Origin: Vicinamibacteraceae bacterium | Lineage (GTDB): Bacteria > Planctomycetota > Phycisphaerae > Phycisphaerales > UBA5793 | DNA: 64,000 nt | Reading direction: 5' to 3' | NCBI GenBank assembly: GCA_011525805.1 | Contig: WYBR01000033.1 | Coordinates: 62,001 to 126,000, forward strand | Part shown: piece by piece, positions 38,710 through 47,993 of the stretch | Layout of the letters: each line of letters begins with the position of its first letter | Position numbering within the stretch: position 1 is the first letter of the stretch | Position numbers and translations under genes: made by a program | Notes under the pieces: model-generated | Seen by the model: only the letters and a program-made list of their open reading frames with translations | Databases searched by the model: none | What the model was told of the DNA's origin: nothing

Positions 38710-40605
38710 TCACGGCGCCGGTTCGAGGGCCTTGCCCTGCGCGAGACGCCAGCGCCCGGCGGGCGCGTCAGTGAACCGCTGCGCCGAGGCGCCGCGATCG
38801 GGCCAGAGGATCGTCAGTTCGTCGATCGTGTCGGCGTCGCCGATGCCGAAGTGAACGAGCAGGTCGTGCTGCTTGCCGGCGTGCCCTCCGACGCCGATGA
38901 GTTGGCGCTGCATCGTGACCGCGCCCATGGTCGCCCGGACGACGGCGCCGAGCGCCTCGCGATTGGCGCCGGCGCCGGGATCACCCTCAAGCCGCAGGAC
39001 GATCGAGTGGCGGCCGCGCGGCGGGATGGAGCGGAAGAGTCTCAATCGCGGCTCGCGCCCCTGCCGCTGCTCGGAGGTGAAGCGGTTGAACGTCTGGCCC
39101 GCGAGCACGTCGAGCCCGCCGTCGCCGTCGACGTCCGCCAGCGAGATCTGCTGCGAGCCGTCGTGATCGAGCCCGACGCGCCGGGTCGCATCTTCGAACG
39201 AGCCGTCCTCGCGCTGGAGAAAGAGACGAAGGCGCTGGTCGTCGGGGTAGTCGCCGCTGGAGAGGAGCAGGTCGAGACGGCCGTCGAGATCGAAGTCCGC
39301 CAGTTCGCAGAAGAGATCGCCCTGGTTCCAGTTGTTCACGCCCTCAGGAATGCGATCGACGGCCAGGCGGGTATCTTCGACGAAGCGGGTCCGGCCGTCG
39401 GCATCGCGCGTGCTCACGAGGAAGCGCGAGCGGTCGGAGGAGTCGCCCGCCCAGCCGTGGGTGATCTCGGCGAGGAAGAGATCGAAGTCGCCGTCGTTGT
39501 CGACGTCGCCGACGGCTGCGTCGAAGGTGTTGCCGTTGCTGCGGAAGGGTCTCTCATCCTCGCGATCGAAGCGCGGATCGGACTTCGCTCGCTCCTTGAG
39601 CCACTCGGGATAGCGGCCGTGGCGGACGGAGTCGCCGTCGACGCCGCACTGAGGCGCCACGTCGTGCCACAGCGGGTGGGCCACGCCCGGCACGAGGTCG
39701 GCGGGCTTGACGGCCAAGCGCGTCGGGTCCCACAAATGGAGGCGATTCCACCGCCGGCCGTAGTTGAGTTCGACGATCTCCGGCAGGACGTGGCTGGAAC
39801 CGATCGGCGTGGGAAGCAGGTCGGCGAACAGGGCGCCGTAGGTCGGACGGCCCCCGCGATCCTCGGCATCATCCTCCTCGAAGAGAAACCCGTCCGTCGC
39901 CCAGGCGACGCGCTCGAAGTTACCCGGCTGCGTCTGGAGGAGCAGGTCGTTGTGATGCCCGTCGAGCGAGGGGCCGTACTGGCGGTACCAGTTGCCCAGA
40001 AAGAGATCAAGGCGCCCGTCGCGGTCGGCGTCGCCGACGGCGATGGCGCTGGTGGTGGCGGGCGCGGCGGCGAGGATCGGCGTGGCGTCCGCGAACGTGC
40101 CGTCGCCTCGGCCGCGGCTCCACGACGTCCGCGCCCCGTGGTCGATCCACCTTTCATTCAGCGCATCAATGTTTCGCGTGATGATCGCGTCGAGCCGGCC
40201 GTCGTTGTCGAGATCAGCCAGGACGATGCCGTCGCCCGGATGCAGCAGCGGCAGATTCGTCGAGGCTGCTTCGACGTACCGGAACCGCAGCGGCGCGTCG
40301 GAGTCAACCGTGTGCAGGAAGAGCCTGGCGAAGCGAGCGCCCTCGGGCTGAGTGTCGATCGACGCCTGCGGCGGGGGCAGAGTGCTCTGGAGCAAGACGT
40401 CGGGTCGGCCGTCGCCGTTCACGTCGGCGAAGAGGCAGCGGGCGATCGCCGTACCGACCGTCGCCGTGTCGAGCCCGACCTGATCGGTGATGTCCTCGAA
40501 GTGGAGCGTCTCCTCGTCGCCCGTTTCGACGAGCGCGGCGGCGCTGAGTCCGGCGCAGACCAGCGCGGCGCACGCCTGACTCAATACGGAGGGGTGGCGC
40601 CTCAT
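38710..40605 (-). CDS. Exported VCBS/FG-GAP protein with ASPIC/UnbV-type C-terminus
   Basis: 631 residues. A signal peptide (about 1-25) is followed by at least six VCBS/FG-GAP repeats with calcium-binding D-x-D-x-DG-x2-D loops (DVNGDGRPD, DLDNDGRLD, DADRDGRLD, DVDNDGDFD, DFDLDGRLD, DVDGDGGLD). The end (about 545-620) has VVRATMGAVTMQRQLIGVGG and HFGIGDADTIDELTILWPDR, the ASPIC/UnbV pattern. Such proteins are abundant in Planctomycetes; function unknown. Its ATG overlaps the stop of the coiled-coil gene upstream (ATGA), so the two are translationally coupled. It lacks the C-terminal module of the three other propeller proteins. Confidence 0.85.
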   Translation of the reverse strand: MRRHPSVLSQACAALVCAGLSAAALVETGDEETLHFEDITDQVGLDTATVGTAIARCLFADVNGDGRPDVLLQSTLPPPQASIDTQPEGARFARLFLHTVDSDAPLRFRYVEAASTNLPLLHPGDGIVLADLDNDGRLDAIITRNIDALNERWIDHGARTSWSRGRGDGTFADATPILAAAPATTSAIAVGDADRDGRLDLFLGNWYRQYGPSLDGHHNDLLLQTQPGNFERVAWATDGFLFEEDDAEDRGGRPTYGALFADLLPTPIGSSHVLPEIVELNYGRRWNRLHLWDPTRLAVKPADLVPGVAHPLWHDVAPQCGVDGDSVRHGRYPEWLKERAKSDPRFDREDERPFRSNGNTFDAAVGDVDNDGDFDLFLAEITHGWAGDSSDRSRFLVSTRDADGRTRFVEDTRLAVDRIPEGVNNWNQGDLFCELADFDLDGRLDLLLSSGDYPDDQRLRLFLQREDGSFEDATRRVGLDHDGSQQISLADVDGDGGLDVLAGQTFNRFTSEQRQGREPRLRLFRSIPPRGRHSIVLRLEGDPGAGANREALGAVVRATMGAVTMQRQLIGVGGHAGKQHDLLVHFGIGDADTIDELTILWPDRGASAQRFTDAPAGRWRLAQGKALEPAP

Positions 40606-41456
40606 CGCTGCGGCCCGTCGTTCACTTTTTCGCCCTCGGGCTGCGGCGGAGGAGGTGGCGGCTGCTCGGCGGGCGGACCGATCTCCGCCGCGCTCACCGC
40701 CGTCACCTGAAGCGCATAGCGGAACTCGAGGTAGGGGCCGATCAGCGGCGGAATATCGAACACGCCGGCTTCGCGGCGCGCTTCGTTGACGCGCAGGTCA
40801 GGCGTGAACAGGCCGCGAACGCGGATGGGCGAACCATCCGCGAAGCGCGCCAGCGCCGAGGCCAGGCGCTTGGGCCACTCGATCACGAATCGCTCACTGA
40901 CCACCTCGCCGCTGATCGGATCGATCGCTTCGAGATCGACGAACGGGTGATCGCCGTCGAGGGCTTCACGCGAGACGATCCGGCACGTCCAGTCGAGGCG
41001 TTGCCGGTGCTCGCGGTTGATCATGTTGGCCCACTGCGTGAGCAGGCGGAGATGGTGGCGGAGTTCGCGCGGATCGGTCGGCGGAAGATCGGGGAAGGCC
41101 TCGGCGTGGATGGCCTTGAGCCGCGCGAGCACGTCATGCGGCGACGTGGGCGGGCCTTCGCCGCGGACCGCGGCCTCGCCTTCTCCACCCTCGGAGCGCT
41201 CGGCCCGAAGGCGCTCGATCTCCGCCTCGAGTTCGGCGATGCGGGCGCGGGCCGCGGCCAACTCGCGCTCGAGCGACTCCACCTGTCGGCGGAGGGCGGC
41301 GGCATCCTCCTGCGGCGCCGGCGGTTGAGGAGGATCCTGCCCGGCTGAGCCTGCCCCTGAACCGAACAAAACAAGAACTGTCAGCGCCGTCCACAAGTAC
41401 TTTTGCAACGTCCACCCCCGCTCAAACGAAAAAGAAGACCTGTTCGGGGCAGGCAT
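40602..41456 (-). CDS. Exported coiled-coil protein
   Basis: 284 residues. A hydrophobic stretch near 20-38 (LWTALTVLVLFGSGAGSAG) is a signal peptide or anchor. An Arg/Glu/Ala coiled coil follows (about 50-95, ALRRQVESLERELAAARAR), then a globular part (100-250) and a Pro-rich tail (PPAEQPPPPPPQPEGE). No family is recognised. First gene of a minus-strand run ending with the LTxxQ gene; its stop overlaps the next start by four bases (ATGA). Confidence 0.72.
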   Translation of the reverse strand: MPAPNRSSFSFERGWTLQKYLWTALTVLVLFGSGAGSAGQDPPQPPAPQEDAAALRRQVESLERELAAARARIAELEAEIERLRAERSEGGEGEAAVRGEGPPTSPHDVLARLKAIHAEAFPDLPPTDPRELRHHLRLLTQWANMINREHRQRLDWTCRIVSREALDGDHPFVDLEAIDPISGEVVSERFVIEWPKRLASALARFADGSPIRVRGLFTPDLRVNEARREAGVFDIPPLIGPYLEFRYALQVTAVSAAEIGPPAEQPPPPPPQPEGEKVNDGPQR

Positions 41457-41474
41457 GAACCCGATTCATCCGTT

Positions 41475-41483
41475 ATCATAATA
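41475..41483 (-). promoter_or_regulatory. AT-rich -10 region of the exported-protein operon
   Basis: The minus strand reads TATTATGAT here (TATTAT and TATGAT overlapping), 18 bases before the start at 41456. It is the most AT-rich spot in the divergent region between 41456 and 41551. No good -35 was found. Confidence 0.35.
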
Positions 41484-41550
41484 AGTGGGTGAGAGCGGGC
41501 GGGGCCGGCCGGTCCCGCCGCCCGACCAACCGCCTGACAGGAGCGCCGCG

Positions 41551-43344
41551 ATGGAAGACATCCGAACCGTCCTCAACCACGCCGCCCGCCGCCTCGGATT
41601 GAAGGGGTTCGTCGATCGGCTGCACATCGTGGCGATCATCGCCGTCGCGCTGGCGCTGGTGCTGGTTCTGCTGGGCAAGGCGCTGCCGCCGGTGAACGCC
41701 TCGATCAACTGGGCGCTGCTCGCCCCGGCGCTGGCGCTGCTGGCGCTCGCGGGCGCGATCGCGTGGTGGGCGCCGCTCCGCCCCTCGCCGATCCACATCG
41801 CCGTCGAAGTCGATCAGCGGCTGGAACTCAAGGAGAAGTTGAGCACGGCGATGCTCTGCCGCGGGCGCGAGGACGCCTTCGCGCAGGCGGCGATTGACGA
41901 CGCCATCGCCGTGGCTCGCCGGCCGGAGACGAAGCAGAACGTGCGGCGGCGCTTCGCGGTCTCGGCGCCGCGCGGCTGGTGGATCAGCCCGATGCTGCTC
42001 GCGGCGACGGTCCTCGCGGGATTCACCATCCCCGCAGGCGACTGGTTCGCGCGCGAGGAGACGAAACTCTCCATCGAGGAGCGAGAGCGCATCGAGCAGA
42101 TCCGCGAGCAGTACGAAGCGGCGATCAAGGAAGCGGCCGAGAAAGTCGGCCAGGATCCCAAGGAACTCAAGGAGATGCTCGCCGAGGCCGATCCGAAGAT
42201 GGGCGAGCCCGAGGCGATCAAAGCCCCCGAAGAGTTCCAGCGCGAGGCGTTCAAGAAACTCAGCGCGCTCGGCGAGGAACTCCGCAAGCAGACCGAGACC
42301 GAGCAGGCCCGTTCGCTCGAAGCGCTGCAGAGCAAACTGAGCCAGTTGAATCCCGCGGCCGACTCCGGCCCGGCGGGCGAACTGAGCAAGGCCCTCTCGC
42401 AGGGCGACTTCTCCGCGGCCAAGAAGGCCCTCGAACAACTGCAGCAGCAGATGAAGGAAGGCGAACTGCCCGCCGAGCAGAAGCAGGCGCTCGAGCAACT
42501 CGCCGAGCAACTCCAGAAACTGGCGCAGAACCAGGACGCTCTCAAGGAGCAGTTGCAGCAGGCGGGCGTCGACCCGGCCGCGCTCAACGATCCCCAGGCG
42601 CTCCAGCGGGCGATCGAGAACGCCGCGAACCTGACGCAGGAGCAGAAAGAGCAACTGGCTCAGGCCTGCCAGGCGGCGCAGCAGGCGGCGCAGGCGATGC
42701 AGTCGATGGCCGGCGCGTGCCAGGGCATGGCGGGCATGCCGGGAATGCAGGGCATGCAGGGCATGGCGGGGATGGAAGGCATGCAGGGCGCCGGGCAGAT
42801 GGGCGATCAACTCTCCCAACTCGAAATGGCCGCCCAGCAACTGGCCAACGTGAACGCGGCGATGCAGAACCTCGCCGGCCAGTGTCAGGGACTCGGGCAG
42901 GGTCTTGGGCAGTGCCAGGGTCAGGGGCAGGGCATCAGCCAGGCGATGGCCCAGATGCAGTGGATGCAGAATCTCCAGGGTGGCCGGGGGCCTGGCATGG
43001 GCAACCGCGGCCAGGGCGCCGGCGGCAGCGGCGCTCGACTCGCCACTCCCATGTCGATGCTCGATCAGAAGGAGAAGGTCTTCACCGACCCGAACAGCCA
43101 GATCATCGGCACCACCTTCATCGAGGGCAAGCAGGTCATCAAGGGTGAGTCGCAGGTGCGCTTCGCCGAACTCGTCCGCGCCGCATCGAGCCGCGCGCAG
43201 GAGGACGTCGAAGAGAACCTGCTGCCCGCGCAGTACGAGAAGGCGATGAAGACCTACTTCGGCGAGATGCAGAAGCGGGCGGAAATCGTGCGAGAGCAGC
43301 AGCCGCCGGCCGAACCCGAGCCGCAGCCGGAGCCTGAGCAGTAG
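41551..43344 (+). CDS. Gln- and Met-rich membrane protein (DUF4175-like)
   Basis: 597 residues. Two transmembrane helices near 27-45 and 52-72, one near 145-162, then a long Gln/Glu/Lys coiled region (about 175-380). A methionine-glycine-glutamine tract follows (about 390-420, including GMPGMQGMQGMAGMEGMQG), then a second Gln-Gly tract, and a conserved-looking end (MSMLDQKEKVFTDPNSQI, SRAQEDVEENLLPAQYEKAM). The layout resembles DUF4175-like proteins; function unknown. ATG 41551 has AGGAG seven bases upstream. A strong terminator follows at 43369. Confidence 0.75.
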   Translation: MEDIRTVLNHAARRLGLKGFVDRLHIVAIIAVALALVLVLLGKALPPVNASINWALLAPALALLALAGAIAWWAPLRPSPIHIAVEVDQRLELKEKLSTAMLCRGREDAFAQAAIDDAIAVARRPETKQNVRRRFAVSAPRGWWISPMLLAATVLAGFTIPAGDWFAREETKLSIEERERIEQIREQYEAAIKEAAEKVGQDPKELKEMLAEADPKMGEPEAIKAPEEFQREAFKKLSALGEELRKQTETEQARSLEALQSKLSQLNPAADSGPAGELSKALSQGDFSAAKKALEQLQQQMKEGELPAEQKQALEQLAEQLQKLAQNQDALKEQLQQAGVDPAALNDPQALQRAIENAANLTQEQKEQLAQACQAAQQAAQAMQSMAGACQGMAGMPGMQGMQGMAGMEGMQGAGQMGDQLSQLEMAAQQLANVNAAMQNLAGQCQGLGQGLGQCQGQGQGISQAMAQMQWMQNLQGGRGPGMGNRGQGAGGSGARLATPMSMLDQKEKVFTDPNSQIIGTTFIEGKQVIKGESQVRFAELVRAASSRAQEDVEENLLPAQYEKAMKTYFGEMQKRAEIVREQQPPAEPEPQPEPEQ

Positions 43345-43368
43345 GCGCTCCGGAGGGAAAGGATCTTC

Positions 43369-43398
43369 GGCCCCGCGGCGAGCGCCGCGGGGCCTTTT
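43369..43398 (+). terminator. Intrinsic terminator
   Basis: Perfect 11-bp stem GGCCCCGCGGC/GCCGCGGGGCC with loop GAGC, followed by four T, 24 bases after the stop of the Gln/Met-rich gene. Confidence 0.9.
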
Positions 43399-43475
43399 GC
43401 TTGACGCCGGCCCGAAGCGTGCGGCGGCGAGATTCGACCGCGCCCCGCGGGGTGTCCGATATCCTATAGGCCCCC

Positions 43476-45278
43476 ATGCAGCGCCGGCAGTTCCTCAACA
43501 CGACCAGCGGCGGAGCGGACACGCTCAGCGCCCTCCTGCCCCGGGCGGGCATTGCCGTGCTCCTGAGCGTGGTGTGCATGCTCGAGGTCGGCTTTCATGA
43601 GCCTCCCCTGTCCGGACCGTGGCTGACCGCGATTCGCTCGGCGCTGCTGCTGGGTCTGTGGGCGGCCCACGGCTCGGCATGGATCCTTGAGAAGAATCGC
43701 CTCGGATGGGTGCGGGCCCACACGATCGAACTCGGGCTGCTCATCGGCGCCTCGGTCTTTCTCTTCGCGCACTGGGCGTGGTCGATGGGCCTCATCGCCC
43801 TGCTCGTCATTTACATCCTGTCGCAGGCGTACCTGGCGCTGGCGCAACTGGTGATCCGCTTCAGCCTGCTCTTCGTCGGGAGTTTCGCGCTGCTCATCCT
43901 GATCGGCGCGCTGCTGCTGATGCTGCCGCGCGCCACGCCCGCCGAGGAACCGATCGACTTCCTCGATGCCCTGTTCACGTCGACGAGCGCCGTGTGCGTG
44001 ACGGGGCTGATCGTGCGCGACACGGCGACGGAGTTCACCGGCTTCGGCCAGACGATCATCCTGATTCTCATCCAACTCGGCGGGCTGGGGATCATCATCT
44101 TCGGGGCCCTGCTCGCGACGATGCTCTCCGGCTCGATGTCCGTGCGCCACGCGTCGAATCTGGGTGAAGCCGTCAGCGCGGTCGAGAGCGGGCCGGGAAA
44201 CGTCGAGCGCCTGGTGCGCTTCATCGTAAGCGCGACGCTGATCACCGAAGCGGTGGGCGCGGCGCTGCTTTACGCCGGGTGGCGCGCGTCGCGCGGCGAT
44301 GGCGACCCGACGCTGCTCTTTGACAGCGTGTTCATGTCGATCAGCGCCTTCTGCAACGCGGGCTTCTCCATCTACTCCGACAATCTCGAGTCGTTCCGGT
44401 ACCATTGGACGAGCCACGCCGTGATCGCGCCGCTGATCGTCGGCGGGGGGTTGGGATTCCCCGTCCTCTACAATCTCTGGAAGGCGCTCGAAGCCAACGT
44501 GCGCCGCCGGATGGGCCGCTGCACCACGCGCGACATGCACCGCCACCGCCTTGTGCGCCTCAACCTCCACACCCGCCTCGTGCTGTTCACTTCGGCCGCG
44601 GTCTACCTCCTGGGCGTGCTGGGGATCTTCGGCGGACAACTCGCGCCCGGGTCCGGGTCCGCCGGCGCCGCCGGCGCGCCGGGACCAACCGCCTCTGCCG
44701 CGGCGTCTGAGGAGAGCGTCGGCCACCGCCTTCTCGACGCGTCGTTCATGTCCATCACCGCGCGGACCGCCGGGTTCAACACCATGCGCATGGACGAACT
44801 GACGACCGGCAGCCGCTTCGTTCTGATGATGCTCATGTGGGTCGGCGGATCTCCGGGAGGGACGGCGGGAGGCGTCAAGACCACCGTCGTCGCCGTCCTC
44901 CTGCTCACCATCCTCGCGACGCTGCGCAACCGCGATGAGACGGAGATCTTCGGCCGATCGCTGCCCGACGCGCTGGTTCGCCGCTCGGGCGCGCTGGTCA
45001 TGCTCGGGTTTGTTGTGGTGGCGGCGACGACGATGTGCCTGACGATCACCGAGGGCGGCCCTTTCGCGCACCACGTCTTCGAGGCCGTCAGCGCCACCTC
45101 GACCGTGGGCCTCTCGCTCGGGCTGACCGCGGACCTGACGCCCCTGGGCCGGATCGTCATCGTCGCCGCGATGTTCCTCGGCCGGGTGGGCCCGCTGGCG
45201 TTGATCGGCGCGGTCGTCTTCGCGCGGGCGGAGAAGGCCCGATACCGCTATCCCTCCGAGCCGGTGATGCTCGGCTAG
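43476..45278 (+). CDS. Potassium uptake protein, TrkH/KtrB family
   Basis: 600 residues with about ten to twelve hydrophobic segments. The four pore loops can be found: AVCVTGL, AFCNAGFS, ARTAGFN and ATSTVGLS, each with the selectivity-filter glycine. GGSPGGTAGGVKTTVV is the KtrB/TrkH signature. Together with the NAD-binding regulator encoded 37 bases downstream it should form a K+ (or Na+/K+) uptake system. Residues about 390-415 are a Gly/Ala/Ser-rich insert. No Shine-Dalgarno; TATCCT ends ten bases before the ATG. Confidence 0.93.
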   Translation: MQRRQFLNTTSGGADTLSALLPRAGIAVLLSVVCMLEVGFHEPPLSGPWLTAIRSALLLGLWAAHGSAWILEKNRLGWVRAHTIELGLLIGASVFLFAHWAWSMGLIALLVIYILSQAYLALAQLVIRFSLLFVGSFALLILIGALLLMLPRATPAEEPIDFLDALFTSTSAVCVTGLIVRDTATEFTGFGQTIILILIQLGGLGIIIFGALLATMLSGSMSVRHASNLGEAVSAVESGPGNVERLVRFIVSATLITEAVGAALLYAGWRASRGDGDPTLLFDSVFMSISAFCNAGFSIYSDNLESFRYHWTSHAVIAPLIVGGGLGFPVLYNLWKALEANVRRRMGRCTTRDMHRHRLVRLNLHTRLVLFTSAAVYLLGVLGIFGGQLAPGSGSAGAAGAPGPTASAAASEESVGHRLLDASFMSITARTAGFNTMRMDELTTGSRFVLMMLMWVGGSPGGTAGGVKTTVVAVLLLTILATLRNRDETEIFGRSLPDALVRRSGALVMLGFVVVAATTMCLTITEGGPFAHHVFEAVSATSTVGLSLGLTADLTPLGRIVIVAAMFLGRVGPLALIGAVVFARAEKARYRYPSEPVMLG

Positions 45279-45315
45279 ACTGACGCGGCGCCCCGCGCCC
45301 CACGGAGTTGTCCGC

Positions 45316-46005
45316 ATGCCTTCAGAACGATTCGTCGTCATCGGACTGGGCCGCTACGGCTCGCGCCTCGCCGTCAACCTCGCCCGCGCCGGCGCCGAGG
45401 TCATCGCCATCGACCGCAACCGCGAAGTGGTCGAGGAGATCCGCGACCGCGTCACGCTCGCCGTGGCGATGGATTCGACGGACGAGCAGGCGCTGCGCCT
45501 CCAGGGCGTGGACAAAGTCGGCGTGGCGGTCGTCGCCATCGGGCACGACTTCGAGGCCAACGCCCTCACCACCGTCATCCTCAAACACATCGGCGTGAAG
45601 CGCGTCATCAGCCGAGCGGGCAACCCGATGCAGGTCCGCATCCTCAGTCGCATCGGCGCTGACTCGGTCGTGAATCCAGAAGACGAGACGGCCGACCGGT
45701 GGTCGCACAAACTCCTCGCGCCCTACCTCATCGACCACATCGAACTCGCGGCGGGGTACGGGCTGGTGCAGATCCCCACGCCCCGGCTGTGGGTGAACAA
45801 GACCCTCGCCGAACTCGAGATCCGGCGGACGTACAGCGTCAACATCGTGGCAATCAAGCGGCGCGTGCTCACCTCGACCGAGACGGGCCAGGAGGAGTAC
45901 GACGAGATGGTGATGGACACGCCGATGCCCACCAGCCGCCTCAACGGCGACGACATCCTCATCATCGCCGGCCGGGACGAGGACCTCGAAGACCTGCCGC
46001 AGTGA
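45316..46005 (+). CDS. Potassium uptake regulator, TrkA/KtrA family
   Basis: 229 residues. An RCK N-domain with Rossmann motif VIGLGRYGSRLA and the acidic end of strand 2 (IAIDRN) binds NAD(H), ATP or ADP; an RCK C-domain covers about 140-225 (WVNKTLAELEIRRTY, NGDDILIIAG). Such rings gate TrkH/KtrB channels. The gene follows the TrkH-family gene by 37 bases with CGGAG eight bases before its ATG, so they form a two-gene operon. A single RCK pair fits KtrA better than the doubled E. coli TrkA. Confidence 0.93.
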   Translation: MPSERFVVIGLGRYGSRLAVNLARAGAEVIAIDRNREVVEEIRDRVTLAVAMDSTDEQALRLQGVDKVGVAVVAIGHDFEANALTTVILKHIGVKRVISRAGNPMQVRILSRIGADSVVNPEDETADRWSHKLLAPYLIDHIELAAGYGLVQIPTPRLWVNKTLAELEIRRTYSVNIVAIKRRVLTSTETGQEEYDEMVMDTPMPTSRLNGDDILIIAGRDEDLEDLPQ

Positions 46006-46115
46006 GCCTCCGCGCTCCGGGAGCGGGTGCGGCGTCGTCTGCAGCCACAGGTTCACAGCCTGCGATCCACGGTGCATCACCGCTGTGACCGCCCGCGCGT
46101 GCCAACGACAGTGCA

Positions 46116-47993
46116 CTACCCCTGCCCCTCACTGAGGCGGACGAACTCGGCGTGCAGTTTCGGATAGACCTGGCCGTCGCGCAGCAGGTGGGAGTGCGTG
46201 CCCTGCTCGACGATCCTCCCACCGTCCACCACGAGAATGCGGTCGGCCGTCCGGATGGTGCTCAGGCGGTGCGCGACGACGAAACTCGTCCGCCCCTCGA
46301 GAAGCCGGGCCAGCGCCTGCTGCACGCGGTGCTCGGAGACGGTGTCCACGGCGCTGGTCGCCTCGTCGAGGATGAGCAGGCGCGGCCGGGCCATCATCGC
46401 CCGCGCGAAGCAGATCAACTGCCGCTGTCCCAGCGAGAGCGAGGAGCCGCGCTCGCCCACCTGCGTGTGCAGCCCCTCGGTCAGGTCTTCGATGAGGTCG
46501 AGGCAGCCGAGGCGTTCGCAGACCTCGCGCACCTGCTCATCGCTCGCCTCGGGCCGCGCGAAGCGGATGTTGTCGAGGACGCTGCCGGTGAAGAGGAAGT
46601 TCTCCTGCTGGACGATGCCGGTCTGGCTGTGCAGGTCGCGCGGGCTGATGCGGCGGATGTCGACGCCGTCGATCGCGATCCGTCCCGCGTCGTGCAGGTA
46701 GAACTTGGCGATGAGGTTGATGATCGAAGTCTTGCCGCTGCCCGTGTGCCCGACAAGGGCGATGGTCTGCCCCGGCTCGGCGGCGAAGGTAATGTCGCGC
46801 AACACCGGCCGGTCCTTCTGATAGCCGAAAGTGACGTTCTCAAACTCGATGCGCAGGCCCTCCTCGCGCCGCGGCAGGTCGAGGCTCTCGCCCGGCTCAG
46901 GTTCGAGCCGCGCCGGGGCGGTGTCGATGAGGTGGAAGACGCGCTCGGCCCCCGCCATCGCCTGCAGCACGACGTTGTACATGTCGCCGATCACGATGAT
47001 CGGCTGGAAGAACACGCCCGTCATCATCATGAACGCGAGCAGGTCGGTGACGGTCATCTCGCCGCCTGCGATGCGCAGCCCGCCCACGAGCAGGGCAATG
47101 GCGATGAAGACCTGGCTCGTCACGTCCATGAGCGGCAGGTAGAGCCCCTGCGCCTTCGCCACCACGAGGTGCCGGTCGCGGTGCAGGTGGCAGATTCCGC
47201 GGAACATGGCGCTGTTGCGCTCCTCGCGCGTGAACGCCTGCGTCACGCGGATGCCGGCGATCGACTCGGCGAGATTGGCCGTGAGCAGGCTGTAAGTCTC
47301 CTGCACGCGGCGATAGGAGTTGGACAGCAGTTGCCGGAAGCGCCAGTTGATCAGGTACACGAAGGGGGCGCCGATCAGCACCACCGCCCCGAGCACCGCG
47401 TCATACGCCAGCATGACGACGATCGCGTAGACCATCTGCACCACGGCGATGGTGAGGCGCGGGGCGACTTCGGTCAGCGCCCGGCGCAGCGCATCGATGT
47501 CGCTCGTGCCGCGCGCGAGGATGCGCCCGACCTTGGTGCGGTCGTAGAAGTCCATCCCGAGGACCTGGAGGTGGGCGAAGATCTCGCCGCGCAGGTCGCG
47601 CACGACGCGCTCGGCAAGTTTCGCCACCGCCATCTGGCGGATGCGCATCACGACGTACCACAGGATCGCCAGGGCCACGAGCACGCTCACGCCGAGGTAG
47701 AGCCAGTTCTGCGGATCGACGCCGAGACGGCCGCGCCAACTCTCGGGCCGCTGCTCGATCGCCCCGCCGATCGTCTGCGCCACGAGCAGCGGAATCGTGC
47801 CGTTGAGCACCGCCAGCACCGCCGCCAGCGCCATGATCGACCAGAACAGGGCCGAGTAGCGCGCCATGCGTCCGGCGACGCGCCGCGTCATCCGCCAGTC
47901 AAACGGGCGAATGCGCTCGCCGGCATCGTCGCTGGGCGAGACGGCGGTGAGCACTTCGCCGGCCGAGAAGTTGGTCGCTCCGACGCGGGTCAT
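46116..47993 (-). CDS. Heterodimeric ABC exporter, subunit with degenerate signature
   Basis: 625 residues. An exporter-type membrane domain (about 50-340) is followed by an ATPase domain with Walker A GHTGSGKTS, Walker B LLILDEATSAVD (catalytic Glu present) and H-loop VAHRLSTI. The signature reads LSLGQRQL rather than LSGGQ. With the upstream gene (which has the opposite defect) it should form a heterodimer with one active and one degenerate ATP site. The start overlaps the end of that gene (ATGA). MdlAB/TmrAB-type multidrug or lipid exporters are the closest known design; substrate unknown. Confidence 0.9.
   Translation of the reverse strand: MTRVGATNFSAGEVLTAVSPSDDAGERIRPFDWRMTRRVAGRMARYSALFWSIMALAAVLAVLNGTIPLLVAQTIGGAIEQRPESWRGRLGVDPQNWLYLGVSVLVALAILWYVVMRIRQMAVAKLAERVVRDLRGEIFAHLQVLGMDFYDRTKVGRILARGTSDIDALRRALTEVAPRLTIAVVQMVYAIVVMLAYDAVLGAVVLIGAPFVYLINWRFRQLLSNSYRRVQETYSLLTANLAESIAGIRVTQAFTREERNSAMFRGICHLHRDRHLVVAKAQGLYLPLMDVTSQVFIAIALLVGGLRIAGGEMTVTDLLAFMMMTGVFFQPIIVIGDMYNVVLQAMAGAERVFHLIDTAPARLEPEPGESLDLPRREEGLRIEFENVTFGYQKDRPVLRDITFAAEPGQTIALVGHTGSGKTSIINLIAKFYLHDAGRIAIDGVDIRRISPRDLHSQTGIVQQENFLFTGSVLDNIRFARPEASDEQVREVCERLGCLDLIEDLTEGLHTQVGERGSSLSLGQRQLICFARAMMARPRLLILDEATSAVDTVSEHRVQQALARLLEGRTSFVVAHRLSTIRTADRILVVDGGRIVEQGTHSHLLRDGQVYPKLHAEFVRLSEGQG

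Noticed and set aside
42700-43050. Possible CRISPR or tandem DNA repeat in the Met/Gln-rich gene
   Set aside because: Repeats are short codon-level repeats of one reading frame, not equal-length repeats with spacers. No CRISPR array was seen anywhere in the window.
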